DNA of 64,000 nucleotides, taken from positions 1 through 64,000 of the forward strand of contig NZ_JAGGJW010000001.1 in NCBI RefSeq assembly GCF_017873175.1, read 5' to 3'. Source of the DNA: Neorhizobium petrolearium. GTDB lineage: Bacteria > Pseudomonadota > Alphaproteobacteria > Rhizobiales > Rhizobiaceae. Made by a program: the position numbers and the translations under genes. This document shows positions 43,798 to 52,445 of this stretch, one piece after another. The notes beneath the pieces were generated by a model that worked only from the letters and a program-made list of their open reading frames with translations, did not search any database and was not told the DNA's origin. The first letter of the stretch is position 1; every line of letters starts with the position of its first letter.

Positions 43798-43836
43798 GCG
43801 GGAACGGCCTTGATGCAAAGCCGAGGCCGTTCCCGC
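43798..43836. repeat. Perfect 12-bp inverted repeat near the island end
   Basis: Arms GCGGGAACGGCC (43798..43809) and GGCCGTTCCCGC (43825..43836) with a 15-base loop. It lies between the broken dehydrogenase and the guaA stop. No T-run follows on either strand, so it is a poor terminator; it may still end guaA or dehydrogenase transcripts, or be a remnant of an element. Confidence 0.5.
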
Positions 43837-43971
43837 AAGGCTAGCAATCAGTTGGCATTGAAAGCTATCGATGTGTGTTCGTATCTATTCCGAACCGTCA
43901 TCGCCTATCGAAGTATACATTCCGCCAATTCTACGAAGGAGTATCCGGCTGTATCCGAAACTACGCCCCCT

Positions 43972-45549
43972 TCACTCCCACTCGATCGTGCCGGGCGGCT
44001 TGGATGTCACGTCGTAAACGACGCGGTTGATGCCGCGCACTTCGTTGATGATGCGGGTGGCCGTTCGGCCGAGGAAATTCATGTCGTAGGGGTAGAAATC
44101 CGCCGTCATGCCATCGACCGAGGTAACCGCGCGCAATGCACAGACGAAGTCGTAGGTGCGGTAGTCGCCCATCACGCCGACCGTCTGTACCGGAAGCAGC
44201 ACGGCAAATGCCTGCCAGATCGTATCGTAGAGGCCGGCCTTGCGGATCTCATCGAGATAGATTGCATCCGCCTTGCGCAGGATGTCGAGCTTTTCGCGGG
44301 TCACGCCGCCCGGGCAGCGGATCGCAAGCCCCGGGCCGGGGAAGGGATGACGGCCGATGAAGTGGTCCGGCAGGCCGAGTTCGCGGCCGAGCGCGCGCAC
44401 CTCGTCCTTGAAGAGTTCGCGCAGCGGCTCGACGAGCTTCATGTTCATGCGCTCGGGCAGGCCGCCGACATTGTGGTGGCTCTTGATCGTCACCGAAGGG
44501 CCGCCGGAGAAGGAGACGCTTTCGATCACGTCCGGATAGAGCGTGCCCTGTGCGAGAAAGGCCGGCGCGCCCTTGCCGTCCTCGGCGATCTTTTTGGCTT
44601 CCGCTTCGAAGACTTCGATGAACAGCCGGCCGATCGTCTTGCGCTTCACTTCCGGGTCGGAAACGCCGGCAAGCTCGGTAAGAAACAGGTCGGAGGCATC
44701 CACATGCACGAGCGGCAGGTTGTAGTGGTCACGGAACATCTTGACCACTTCTTCGGCCTCGTTGAGGCGCATCAGGCCGTGATCGACGAAGACGCAGGTG
44801 AGCTGGTCGCCGATCGCCTCGTGGATCAGCACGGCAGCGACGGAGGAGTCGACCCCACCGGAAAGGGCACAGAGCACGCGGCCATCGCCGACCTGTTCGC
44901 GAATCTTGCGGATCATCTCGGCGCGGTAGGCCGACATCGTCCAGTCCGATTTCAGCCCGACGATCTTGTGCACGAAGTTGGAGAGCAGCTTGGCGCCATC
45001 CGGTGTGTGCACCACTTCCGGGTGGAACATGGTCGAATAATAGTGGCGGCCTTCGTCGGCAGCGATCGCGAAGGGCGCGTTCTCGGAGGTGGCGATGACC
45101 TCGAAGCCCTCGGGCAACTGCGTGACGCGGTCGCCATGGCTCATCCACACGGGATAACGCCCGCCCACTTCCCAGAAACCGTCGAACAGCGGGCTCGCCT
45201 TCTTGATCTCGACGTCGGCCCGGCCGAACTCCGCTGCATGGCCGCCCTCGACCACACCGCCGAGCTGGGTCGCCATCGTCTGCTGGCCGTAGCAGATGCC
45301 GAGGATCGGCACATTGTGCTCGAACACCACCTGCGGAGCGCGCGGGCTGCCTTCGGTGGTGACCGAGGCCGGGCCGCCGGAGAAGATGACGCCCTTGGGC
45401 TGGAGTTTCTTGAACGCGGCTTCCGCGTTCTGGAAGGGGTGGATTTCGCAATAGACGCCGGATTCGCGTATGCGACGCGCGATCAGCTGCGTCACCTGGC
45501 TGCCGAAATCGATGATGAGAATGCTGTCGGGATGAACTGTCTGGGTCAT
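43972..45549 (-). CDS. guaA: GMP synthase (glutamine-hydrolysing)
   Basis: GuaA makes GMP from XMP, ATP and glutamine in the cytoplasm. The 525-residue protein has the class I glutamine amidotransferase domain with the nucleophile in [10 protein letters not shown] (C86) and the HPE dyad in FHPEVVHT, then the ATP-pyrophosphatase motif [11 protein letters not shown] and the dimerisation domain with [12 protein letters not shown] and the ending KPPGTIEWE. Length is standard. Its last codons form the 16-base repeat also found at 33063, so an element may have entered here and restored the gene end. Confidence 0.97.
   Translation of the reverse strand: MTQTVHPDSILIIDFGSQVTQLIARRIRESGVYCEIHPFQNAEAAFKKLQPKGVIFSGGPASVTTEGSPRAPQVVFEHNVPILGICYGQQTMATQLGGVVEGGHAAEFGRADVEIKKASPLFDGFWEVGGRYPVWMSHGDRVTQLPEGFEVIATSENAPFAIAADEGRHYYSTMFHPEVVHTPDGAKLLSNFVHKIVGLKSDWTMSAYRAEMIRKIREQVGDGRVLCALSGGVDSSVAAVLIHEAIGDQLTCVFVDHGLMRLNEAEEVVKMFRDHYNLPLVHVDASDLFLTELAGVSDPEVKRKTIGRLFIEVFEAEAKKIAEDGKGAPAFLAQGTLYPDVIESVSFSGGPSVTIKSHHNVGGLPERMNMKLVEPLRELFKDEVRALGRELGLPDHFIGRHPFPGPGLAIRCPGGVTREKLDILRKADAIYLDEIRKAGLYDTIWQAFAVLLPVQTVGVMGDYRTYDFVCALRAVTSVDGMTADFYPYDMNFLGRTATRIINEVRGINRVVYDVTSKPPGTIEWE
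43976..43991. repeat. guaA-side copy of the candidate att repeat
   Basis: TCCCACTCGATCGTGC forms the last five codons of guaA on the minus strand. The same 16 bases occur at 33063..33078. Downstream of guaA the next 220 bases carry no gene. Confidence 0.5.
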
Positions 45550-45589
45550 GCCGAGCCTTTAAAGAAAAGTTGCGTTTTGTGCAACCGGA

Positions 45590-46243
45590 TCAGAGAGCCA
45601 ATTCGCCGCTTTCCAAGGCTCTCACGAGGCGATCGATCGCACCTGCCAGCTTCTCGTCGATGACATGCAGATATTCGGTCCAGTTGCTGACATGCTTCAG
45701 CTCTTGCTTGCCGTCGGAAATGCCGCGCAGCCCGATCAGCGGAATAGAGAAGAGTTGGCAGCACCGCATGACGGCAAAAGTCTCCATGTCGACCATATCG
45801 GCCTCGATCAGATCGTAGATCGCACCGGAGATGATGTTGCCGCCGGTGGACAGCGAGGCTTCCGGAATGCCGGGGATGCGAAAGGGAAGCGGTATGACCG
45901 CCGGATGGTCCAGGAAGGGCGTGCGGCCCTTTTCGAAACCGAGCGGCGAGGCGTCCATATCGCGATAGGCGACGGAGGAGACCTGGTAGATTTCCGTCTG
46001 TTCGAGGCTTCGGGAGCCCGCCGAGCCGAGTGAAACGACGAGATCGGGAAGTTTGTCGGCAGTGTCGAACCTGGTCAGCGCATGGGAGAGCACCGTTGCT
46101 GCCTCGACGGGGCCGACTCCGGTCATCAACGGCTTGATGCGGGATTTGAGCGCCGGGCCGTATTCTGCATCCACGGCCATGACGAAGAGAATGGATTTGC
46201 CGCCGGCAACCGCCGGCTCACCCAGGAGAAGCGAAGGCGTCAT
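45590..46243 (-). CDS. 5'-methylthioadenosine/S-adenosylhomocysteine nucleosidase-like
   Basis: A 217-residue purine-nucleoside phosphorylase-fold protein. It shows ILFVMAVDAEYGPALK, VSLGSAGSRSLEQTEIYQVSSV and the key EADMVDMETFAVMRCC, where the glutamate contacts the ribose as in MTA/SAH nucleosidases. Such enzymes release adenine from methylthioadenosine or adenosylhomocysteine, feeding methionine salvage. The start overlaps the thioesterase stop by 4 bases. It reads toward guaA and may share its transcript. Confidence 0.85.
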   Translation of the reverse strand: MTPSLLLGEPAVAGGKSILFVMAVDAEYGPALKSRIKPLMTGVGPVEAATVLSHALTRFDTADKLPDLVVSLGSAGSRSLEQTEIYQVSSVAYRDMDASPLGFEKGRTPFLDHPAVIPLPFRIPGIPEASLSTGGNIISGAIYDLIEADMVDMETFAVMRCCQLFSIPLIGLRGISDGKQELKHVSNWTEYLHVIDEKLAGAIDRLVRALESGELAL

Positions 46244-46689
46244 CCCATCACGTCCTCTCGCCCACGGATCACCATCATCGTGCCGGTCATGGACGCGATG
46301 AGCTTGGCCGGCCCGTCGCCGATTGCATAGGCGCGGCCGTCTGCCACGATGATCGTGGAGCCCGGCTTGGTGATTTCGCCGCGGAAGAGGAAGCGCTCGC
46401 CGCGCCCGGGCGACATCAGGTTCACCTTGAATTCGATCGTCAGAATGGAGGCTTCCGGCTCGATGACGGTATAGGCGGCATAACCGCAGGCGGAATCGAG
46501 CGCGGCGGAAATAACGCCGGCATGCAGGAAGCCGTGCTGCTGCGTGAGCTTGGCATCGAAGGGCAGTTCTATTTCCACCATGGCCGGTTCGACGCGCGTC
46601 AGTTCAGCACCGAGCATGGCCATCGCGCCTTGCCGCCCAAAGCTGTGGCGCACCCGCTCGCGGAAATCTCCTGTGTCTCTCCCGCTCAT
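46240..46689 (-). CDS. PaaI-type hotdog thioesterase
   Basis: A 149-residue hotdog-fold thioesterase. FDAKLTQQHGFLHAGVISAALDSACGYAAYT contains the HG...H and G..aalD pattern of PaaI/YbgC-like enzymes, and a C-terminal strand follows. Members hydrolyse acyl-CoA esters, often aromatic. ATG at 46689 has AAGGGAG upstream; a longer frame adds 17 unrelated residues. Coupled to the nucleosidase through an ATGA overlap. Confidence 0.87.
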   Translation of the reverse strand: MSGRDTGDFRERVRHSFGRQGAMAMLGAELTRVEPAMVEIELPFDAKLTQQHGFLHAGVISAALDSACGYAAYTVIEPEASILTIEFKVNLMSPGRGERFLFRGEITKPGSTIIVADGRAYAIGDGPAKLIASMTGTMMVIRGREDVMG

Positions 46690-46762
46690 GTTTCTCCCTT
46701 TCGCAACTGCGAAATTGGCACGGGGAAACGTGTTCGGCAAGCGGAGAGGGATGACTTTTGGA

Positions 46763-47221
46763 TTAGTTTAGAACAACGATTGAAAGATTGAGCAGTGCGA
46801 CGAAGGCGACCCAGAGTGCATAGGGGATGAACAGCAGGGCCGCCGTGCGGTTCGGCCGCCAGCTTATTACAATGAACAGCAGGATGAAGGCCAGCATTGA
46901 CACGATAACGATGAGGCCGAGGTCAGGGCTGTGCATGCCGAAAAAGGCCGGCAACCAGAGGATGTTGAGGATACCCTGGATCGCGAAGACGATCAGGCGG
47001 CGCATGCGGGGCCTGCTGCGGTCGAGCCATGTTTCGGCAAACGCAAGGCCGATCAGGATGTAAAGTCCGGCCCAGACAGGGGCAAAGAGCCAGTCCGGCG
47101 GGTGAAAGACCGGCTTGTCCAAAGACCGGTACCAATCACCCGGCGTATTCGCGATGCGGCTGAATGCACCTATGGCAAGGCATGCGACGACGAAGAAAAA
47201 CGCACTGGCAATTTTACGCAT
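46763..47221 (-). CDS. TspO/MBR-family membrane protein (copy 2)
   Basis: A 152-residue five-helix protein with DWYRSLDKPVFHPPDWLFAPVWAGLYILIGLAFAETW, NILWLPAFFGMHSPDLGL and FIPYALWVAFVALLNLSIVVLN, the TspO pattern. The end matches copy 1 at 18388..18852 in order but not in detail, so the two are distant paralogues. Usual TspO tryptophans are present in part. It stands alone between the thioesterase and DUF1513 genes. Confidence 0.9.
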   Translation of the reverse strand: MRKIASAFFFVVACLAIGAFSRIANTPGDWYRSLDKPVFHPPDWLFAPVWAGLYILIGLAFAETWLDRSRPRMRRLIVFAIQGILNILWLPAFFGMHSPDLGLIVIVSMLAFILLFIVISWRPNRTAALLFIPYALWVAFVALLNLSIVVLN

Positions 47222-47258
47222 GCCCTGTGACTTAGGGCTGGCTTAATTTGAGTAAAGG

Positions 47259-48344
47259 CTATTTTAGTAGAGTGATATGCTGATCCCACGCGACCTGGCT
47301 GCGTGTCTGGTTGAATTGCCCATCATAGGAGGAAACGGCGATGCCACGAGCAGCGGGTGCAACGCCGGCGGCATTGCGGACAGCTTCTTCCTTCAGCACG
47401 ACGCCGGTTTTTGCATCGAGCGTCACGGCCGTCCCGCCGACGGGTGAGGTGAGGCCCACCAATCCCTCGCGGCGGTTGACGGCGATCGCTCCGACATAAT
47501 TGCCGAGCCGGACCGTGGTTTCTTCCGGCAGGGAGAGAAGGGCGATATCCTCGCCCTTTGAAAACCATCCGGCAAGCGGCGGCATCGCGTTGCGCGCGCC
47601 TTCCCACTGGCAGGCGAACCATATGCGGCCATTGCCATCCATGTCGAGATGCCGGGTGGAGAGCTGGCGAAGCGAGGCCGGCAGGCCGTGTCGTTGGATC
47701 AACGCGCCGGTCCTCGCATCGATGAGCACCAGCGACGGTTCCATGCAGTCGAGATTGAGTTTGGTGCGGCCGAAATCCGGATGTGTCTCGATGCCGCCGT
47801 TGGCGATGACGAGGAGTTTGCCATCGTCGGAGACGGTCATGTCATGCGTGCCGATGCCGTGGGCGTCGAACTCGCCGATGCGGCGGAATTCGTCGCGGGC
47901 ATCGTAGATGCCGATCATGCCGCGATTGCCGTCGAAATCGTTCTCGCTGGCATAGAGCAATCGGCCATCCGGTGAAAAATGCCCATGGCCGTAAAAATGC
48001 CGGCCTTCCGGCGAAGTGACGATGATCGGCTCGGCCCGGCCGGCGGGATCGAAGACCATTGCGAATTTGCCGGGGCGGCGGCCGAAGGCGACGGCGCGGC
48101 CGGCGGCGGCGCTATAGGCCATGCCATGGGCGCGGGCCGGTAGCGCTACGCGGTCGATGATTTCGCCGCGCTCGGAAACCGTGGCGATGCCGAACGAGCC
48201 GTCCGGTGAGCGGAAACCCGAGGCATAGACCGCGTCGGCGCGTTCGAGCGCCATCAGCGCGCGCGGAGAAAGGGCGGCGGTGAAAGTGATCCCCGCCGCC
48301 TTGAGGAAACCGCGCCGGTCGATGGTCTCGCCGCACCAGGCCAT
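47259..48344 (-). CDS. DUF1513 periplasmic protein of the imelysin operon
   Basis: A 361-residue protein with a twin-arginine signal (DRRGFLKAAGITFTAALSPRALM) and a beta-propeller-like body with repeats such as YGHGHFSPDGRLLYASEND and GTHDMTVSDDGKLLVIANGG, which belong to DUF1513. It is the last gene of the iron operon (51041-48349-47259 leftward). In other proteobacteria DUF1513 genes travel with imelysin and DUF1111 genes under iron control. Function unknown, location periplasm. Confidence 0.9.
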   Translation of the reverse strand: MAWCGETIDRRGFLKAAGITFTAALSPRALMALERADAVYASGFRSPDGSFGIATVSERGEIIDRVALPARAHGMAYSAAAGRAVAFGRRPGKFAMVFDPAGRAEPIIVTSPEGRHFYGHGHFSPDGRLLYASENDFDGNRGMIGIYDARDEFRRIGEFDAHGIGTHDMTVSDDGKLLVIANGGIETHPDFGRTKLNLDCMEPSLVLIDARTGALIQRHGLPASLRQLSTRHLDMDGNGRIWFACQWEGARNAMPPLAGWFSKGEDIALLSLPEETTVRLGNYVGAIAVNRREGLVGLTSPVGGTAVTLDAKTGVVLKEEAVRNAAGVAPAARGIAVSSYDGQFNQTRSQVAWDQHITLLK

Positions 48345-48348
48345 GTAC

Positions 48349-49452
48349 TCAATCCCCGTCCGAGAAGGAGAAGCCGGAGCTCAGGCCGATCGCCCCGCCG
48401 TAACCGTCGTTCAGCTTGGCGATGATGGCCTTGCCGTCGGCGAGCAGCGCATCGAGCTTCTTGCGTTCGGCCGGATCTTCGACCGCCTTTCCCAGATCAG
48501 GGGTAACGGTACCGGCCAGTTCGACCATCGATTTCAACTGCGCCTGGGTTGCGGTGACCACCGGGCGGTCTTTCTCCGGCAGGAGGTCCACCATGCCGGA
48601 TGTATCGAGCAGTGCCGAAAGGCCTTCGAGATTGCCCTGGATCATTGGCCAGGTGTTCTCCGACCGCCAGAACAGCGCCTGTTTCGGGAATTTCGCCTTG
48701 TCTGCCCCCTTGTAGAAAGTCTCGATGCGCTGGTCACGAACCGTCTCTGCTCCATGGACGAGGATGCCGAGCAGTGCGGTGATCGCCTCGCCGCCGGTGC
48801 GGAAGACCGGATTGTCTGGCCCCGGCTGCTCCCAGGTCGTCTGTATGCCGGCCGGCGCGTCCCATATGTCGGACAATTCCTTGGCGACATTGGTGATATT
48901 GCCGGCGATGGCCGCCGCGTAACGGCAGCGGAAGCCGTTCTTCTCGGTCGAAAGCGTTTCGGAGCCGGCACCGAACAGAAGATATTCCAGTGCTCCAAAA
49001 CCCTGTGTCGCCACGCTCTTGGTGGCGAGCGTCGTCGGATCGGTCGCCGTTTCGTCCGACTTCGCTAGAATGCCCTGAACCTGCTTCAGGCCGGTGCTCT
49101 TGCGGTCGGGATAAAAGAGGATGCGTTCGAAGCGGTATTGTTCAATCACCGGTCCGACGCGCACCACTTCGATATGCGCCCAGCTCACGGCCGCATCGCG
49201 AAAGGTGGCCTTGGTGGTATCGTAATTTTCCGTCGAAGGCGCATCGCAAAGCGTCTTCATGCTGGCAGTCATCTTTTCCGCAGATGCCTGGAAGGCATCA
49301 TAACCCGGCCGGATGAACTGGTCGACCGCAGCGGTCATCACCCTGGTGACGTCCGCCTCGGGAAGGGTGACGGCGGATGCGGTGTCAGCCTCCTGGGCGA
49401 ATGTCGAGATCGGCAGGAGTAAGATGAGGCCGGCAGCGAGAATTGTGCGCAT
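48349..49452 (-). CDS. Imelysin-family protein, histidine-less form
   Basis: A 367-residue protein with a signal peptide (LAAGLILLLPISTFA, cleavage before QEAD) and an imelysin (peptidase M75) domain. The family motif GxHxxE reads GFGALE at 151-156, so the histidine is glycine while the glutamate stays. The partner gene at 51041 has the full motif. Imelysins are periplasmic iron-binding or iron-uptake components. Its stop lies four bases before the DUF1513 start, and it begins at the DUF1111 stop. Confidence 0.9.
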   Translation of the reverse strand: MRTILAAGLILLLPISTFAQEADTASAVTLPEADVTRVMTAAVDQFIRPGYDAFQASAEKMTASMKTLCDAPSTENYDTTKATFRDAAVSWAHIEVVRVGPVIEQYRFERILFYPDRKSTGLKQVQGILAKSDETATDPTTLATKSVATQGFGALEYLLFGAGSETLSTEKNGFRCRYAAAIAGNITNVAKELSDIWDAPAGIQTTWEQPGPDNPVFRTGGEAITALLGILVHGAETVRDQRIETFYKGADKAKFPKQALFWRSENTWPMIQGNLEGLSALLDTSGMVDLLPEKDRPVVTATQAQLKSMVELAGTVTPDLGKAVEDPAERKKLDALLADGKAIIAKLNDGYGGAIGLSSGFSFSDGD

Positions 49453-50990
49453 CAGAGTGACTCCAGGAATGTGATCAGGGCGGCACGGTCGTCCCCGGGA
49501 AGAGCGGCGAAGGCGTCGCGCGCCATCTGAGCTTCGCCGCCGTGCCAGAGGATGGCCTCGGTGAGATTGCGCGCCCGCCCGTCATGCAGGAAGAAGGCGT
49601 GGCCGTTGACGGTCTCGGTCAGTCCGATGCCCCAGAGCGGCTGTGTGCGCCATTCCCGGCCGTTGGCGACCCCCACCTGCTGGCCGTCGGCCAAGCCTTC
49701 GCCCATATCATGCAGCAGGAAATCCGAATAGGGCCAGATGAGCTGGAAGGCATGCGCCTTGTTGACGGCGTCGCGGCGGGTGACGAATTTCGGCGTGTGG
49801 CAGGCGGTGCAGCCGGACCGATAGAAGAGCGCCTTGCCCTTCAGCACCGTTTTGTCACCGACATTGCGGCGGGCCGGTACGGCGAGGTTTTCCGAGTAGA
49901 AGGTGACGAGTGGAAGGACCGGATCCGGCGCTTCGAACGGGCCGAGCCGCGGCTGCACGCCGGTCGGCTGGGCAAGGCATTCCGCCTCCGCCTTGGTGCA
50001 GTCGCCATAGTCGGACGGATTGTCGGGCGTGGAGATGCCGAGGTCGCCCACGAAGGCGGATGAACTCTGGTCGCGGATTGTCGCATTCTGCGCCTTGAAG
50101 CCGAAGCGGCCGAGCTTCAGTTCGCCGGTCCTGTGGTCGCGCGTGAGTGCCGGCCGGCCTGAAATGCCGTTGCCGTCCCGGTCCGCGGGATCGGCTTTGG
50201 CGATAATGTCGGCTTCGTGGATCGCCTGGATGAGGCCGAGGCCGATCATCGGCGGAGCGACGCGCGGCGACAGCGTCACGTCACCTTCCAGAGGTCCATG
50301 ACCAAGATCGGTGACGGAATAGGCCGGCTTGCGCAGGTGCGCGATCTCGCCACCGGCAAGCGTCACAGGAATCTCCTGATAGGAGACCTGCATCTTCCCC
50401 TCGATCTTCAGGCCCTGCACGGCAAGATCCTGCAACTGCTCGCCATACACGGCATCGGGAAAATTGAGCTTCCGGTGGTCCGCGACCGCCTTGCGCTCGT
50501 CCTCGGTGCGGGCCGGGCGCGCGAGCCTGAGAAACATCGAGGTCGCATCGGCGGAACCTTCCGGCGGATGACCGCGACCATCCTTCAGGTGGCAGCTCTG
50601 GCATGCACGGGCGTTGAAGAGCGGTCCGAGCCCGTCGGAGGCCTGGGTGGAAGAGGGGGGCGGAACCCAAAGCTTCTTGAAAAGCGCATTGCCGAGTTTG
50701 AAGGTCTGCTCTTCCTCGAAGCTGAGGTTTGCGGAAAAATGCGAGAAAGCGTCGCCATTGACGATGGCGCGACTGGTCGCCGCCCCGCCTGCCATCGGCT
50801 CGAACTGTTCGGGTTTGGTGAAATCCGTCGTGAACTTGGTGACGGCCTCGACGCGCCTCTGGTCCTTTGGATCGAGGTCCGTGCGCGTCGTCGGAAATGC
50901 TACGCCCCCGCTGATGGCGATCAGCGAGGTCAGAACGAGGGCGCCCGAAAGAACCGGCAGCATAAGGACAAGGGACCTGGACGCTCTCAT
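49452..50990 (-). CDS. Di-heme DUF1111 thiol oxidoreductase-like protein
   Basis: A 512-residue exported protein with an N-terminal hydrophobic segment and two heme c motifs, CQSCH (C130, C133, H134) and CTACH near residue 393. Between them are RPALTRDHRTGELKLGRFGFKAQNATIRDQSSSAF, typical of DUF1111. The arrangement resembles di-heme peroxidases. It lies between the two imelysin genes, as in other iron-regulated clusters, and may change the redox state of the metal for uptake. Start and stop overlap or abut the neighbours. Confidence 0.9.
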   Translation of the reverse strand: MRASRSLVLMLPVLSGALVLTSLIAISGGVAFPTTRTDLDPKDQRRVEAVTKFTTDFTKPEQFEPMAGGAATSRAIVNGDAFSHFSANLSFEEEQTFKLGNALFKKLWVPPPSSTQASDGLGPLFNARACQSCHLKDGRGHPPEGSADATSMFLRLARPARTEDERKAVADHRKLNFPDAVYGEQLQDLAVQGLKIEGKMQVSYQEIPVTLAGGEIAHLRKPAYSVTDLGHGPLEGDVTLSPRVAPPMIGLGLIQAIHEADIIAKADPADRDGNGISGRPALTRDHRTGELKLGRFGFKAQNATIRDQSSSAFVGDLGISTPDNPSDYGDCTKAEAECLAQPTGVQPRLGPFEAPDPVLPLVTFYSENLAVPARRNVGDKTVLKGKALFYRSGCTACHTPKFVTRRDAVNKAHAFQLIWPYSDFLLHDMGEGLADGQQVGVANGREWRTQPLWGIGLTETVNGHAFFLHDGRARNLTEAILWHGGEAQMARDAFAALPGDDRAALITFLESL

Positions 50991-51040
50991 GGATCATCGG
51001 GCCGCGCACCGAAACCGGAGGCGGCCCGCCTTTTCATCTC

Positions 51041-52315
51041 TTATTTGAAGACGGCGTCGGGATTGTCGAGGCTGTCGGACCCTTCGAGCTCGACCGTGCC
51101 GAGGTCGAGCGCGGCGACGACGCGCTCGATCGTCTTGGTCTGGTCGATCAGACCGTCGATCGCCTTCTGGACGACCGCATTGCCCTGCGAATTGCCCTCG
51201 CCGATCATCTGGTCATAAGCCTCGATCTTCTTGGCACGGTCGGCCATGGCGTTCATGGCGGCAAGCGTCGCGTTGAGCTTGCCCTTCATTTCCGTGTCAA
51301 GCGCCTTGTCATTGGCAGCGACCAGTTCGGAGAGCGAAGGACCAGTCATCTTGGTGCCGTCGACACGGACATATTCGCCGGTATAGGCGGACTTGATGCC
51401 GATCGCGTCGTTCAGATGCGAGGCATAGGTATTGTCCGAGAAGCAATCGTGTTCTTCTTCCGGATCATGGAGAAGCAGGCCGAGCTTCATACGCTCGCCT
51501 GCGAGTTCGCCGTAGGAGAGCGAACCCATGCCGGTCAGGATTGCGGTAAGACCAGCCTTGGGATCGGCCTCGACATGCTTGGTGGCCTCGCCGTCCGGAG
51601 CCCAGGCCGCCACCATATCGCCAAGGTCGGAGACGAGCAGCGTCGATGCAGCCTTGAGATAGGCGGCGCGGCGGTCGCAATTGCCGTGGGTGCAATTGGC
51701 CTCGTCGTAATCCGTATAGGGGCGCTCGCCGGCGCCTGGACCGGTGCCGTTGAGATCCTGTCCCCAGAGCAGGAACTCGACGGCGTGGTAGCCGGTCGCG
51801 ACATTCGCCTCGATCTCGCCGGCCTCGTGCAGGCCCTGGATCGTCTCGGGCGTGATGTTGGTGGTGTCGAACTCTTCGCCGTTGATCTTGATCTTCGGAT
51901 TGGCGATCACATTGGCTATATAAAGTTCGTTCTCGTCGCTTTCCGTGCCGTAGGACACGTCGACATAATCGATCAGTCCTTCATCCAGCGGCCAGGCATT
52001 CACCTTGCCTTCCCACTCATCGACGATCGGATTGCCGAAACGATAGACTTCCGTCTGCTGGTAGGGAATACGGGCAGCGATCCACGCATCCTTGGCGGCC
52101 TTGAGAGTCTCCTGGCTTGGCTTGGCGATCAGCGCATCGATCGCTTTGTCGAGAGCTTGCGCAGTCGTCAGCGAGTCCTCGTATTTCGCATGTGCCAGTT
52201 CGGCATAATGCTTTACAACGGATGCGGAATCGGCAGCCTGGGCAGGCGTAACGGTGAACGCCGCAGAGGTGGTAAGAAGCGCCAGCGCGGCGCCGAAAAC
52301 GGTCTTGCGGATCAT
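51041..52315 (-). CDS. Imelysin-family iron-regulated protein (IrpA-like)
   Basis: A 424-residue periplasmic protein with signal peptide (VFGAALALLTTSAAFTVTPAQA, cleavage before ADSA) and a full M75 domain. The metal motif GxHxxE is GYHAVE at 175-180, next to FLLWGQDLNG. IrpA-type proteins help iron uptake. ATG at 52315 has AGGAGA upstream and is preferred over a GTG at 52330 that overlaps that site. First gene of the four-gene operon, with a possible Irr box 80 bases before it. Confidence 0.92.
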   Translation of the reverse strand: MIRKTVFGAALALLTTSAAFTVTPAQAADSASVVKHYAELAHAKYEDSLTTAQALDKAIDALIAKPSQETLKAAKDAWIAARIPYQQTEVYRFGNPIVDEWEGKVNAWPLDEGLIDYVDVSYGTESDENELYIANVIANPKIKINGEEFDTTNITPETIQGLHEAGEIEANVATGYHAVEFLLWGQDLNGTGPGAGERPYTDYDEANCTHGNCDRRAAYLKAASTLLVSDLGDMVAAWAPDGEATKHVEADPKAGLTAILTGMGSLSYGELAGERMKLGLLLHDPEEEHDCFSDNTYASHLNDAIGIKSAYTGEYVRVDGTKMTGPSLSELVAANDKALDTEMKGKLNATLAAMNAMADRAKKIEAYDQMIGEGNSQGNAVVQKAIDGLIDQTKTIERVVAALDLGTVELEGSDSLDNPDAVFK

Positions 52316-52394
52316 ATCCCTCTCCTTCACGGCCCGGATCTACCGGCCGTCTGGGCTACATCGCGCAAATGGAAACTGGTGTCAAACAATCTAG

Positions 52395-52411
52395 TTTAGA
52401 ATGGTTTGAAA
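52395..52411 (-). promoter_or_regulatory. Candidate iron-control (Irr) box
   Basis: TTTAGAA then three bases then TTTGAAA. The first half equals the consensus half-site of the rhizobial ICE motif (TTTAGAA-N3-TTCTAAA), and five of seven bases match in the second. It sits 80 bases upstream of the IrpA start, within wider arms TCAAAC (52382) and GTTTGA (52404..52409). Irr control of this iron operon is plausible. Confidence 0.4.
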
Positions 52412-52445
52412 GTCGAACGCGGTTTTGACTTTGATCAAGCCCTGA

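Noticed and set aside
43783..45663. A 626-codon open frame on the plus strand
   Set aside because: It lies over guaA on the opposite strand and has no family match; it is an effect of high GC.
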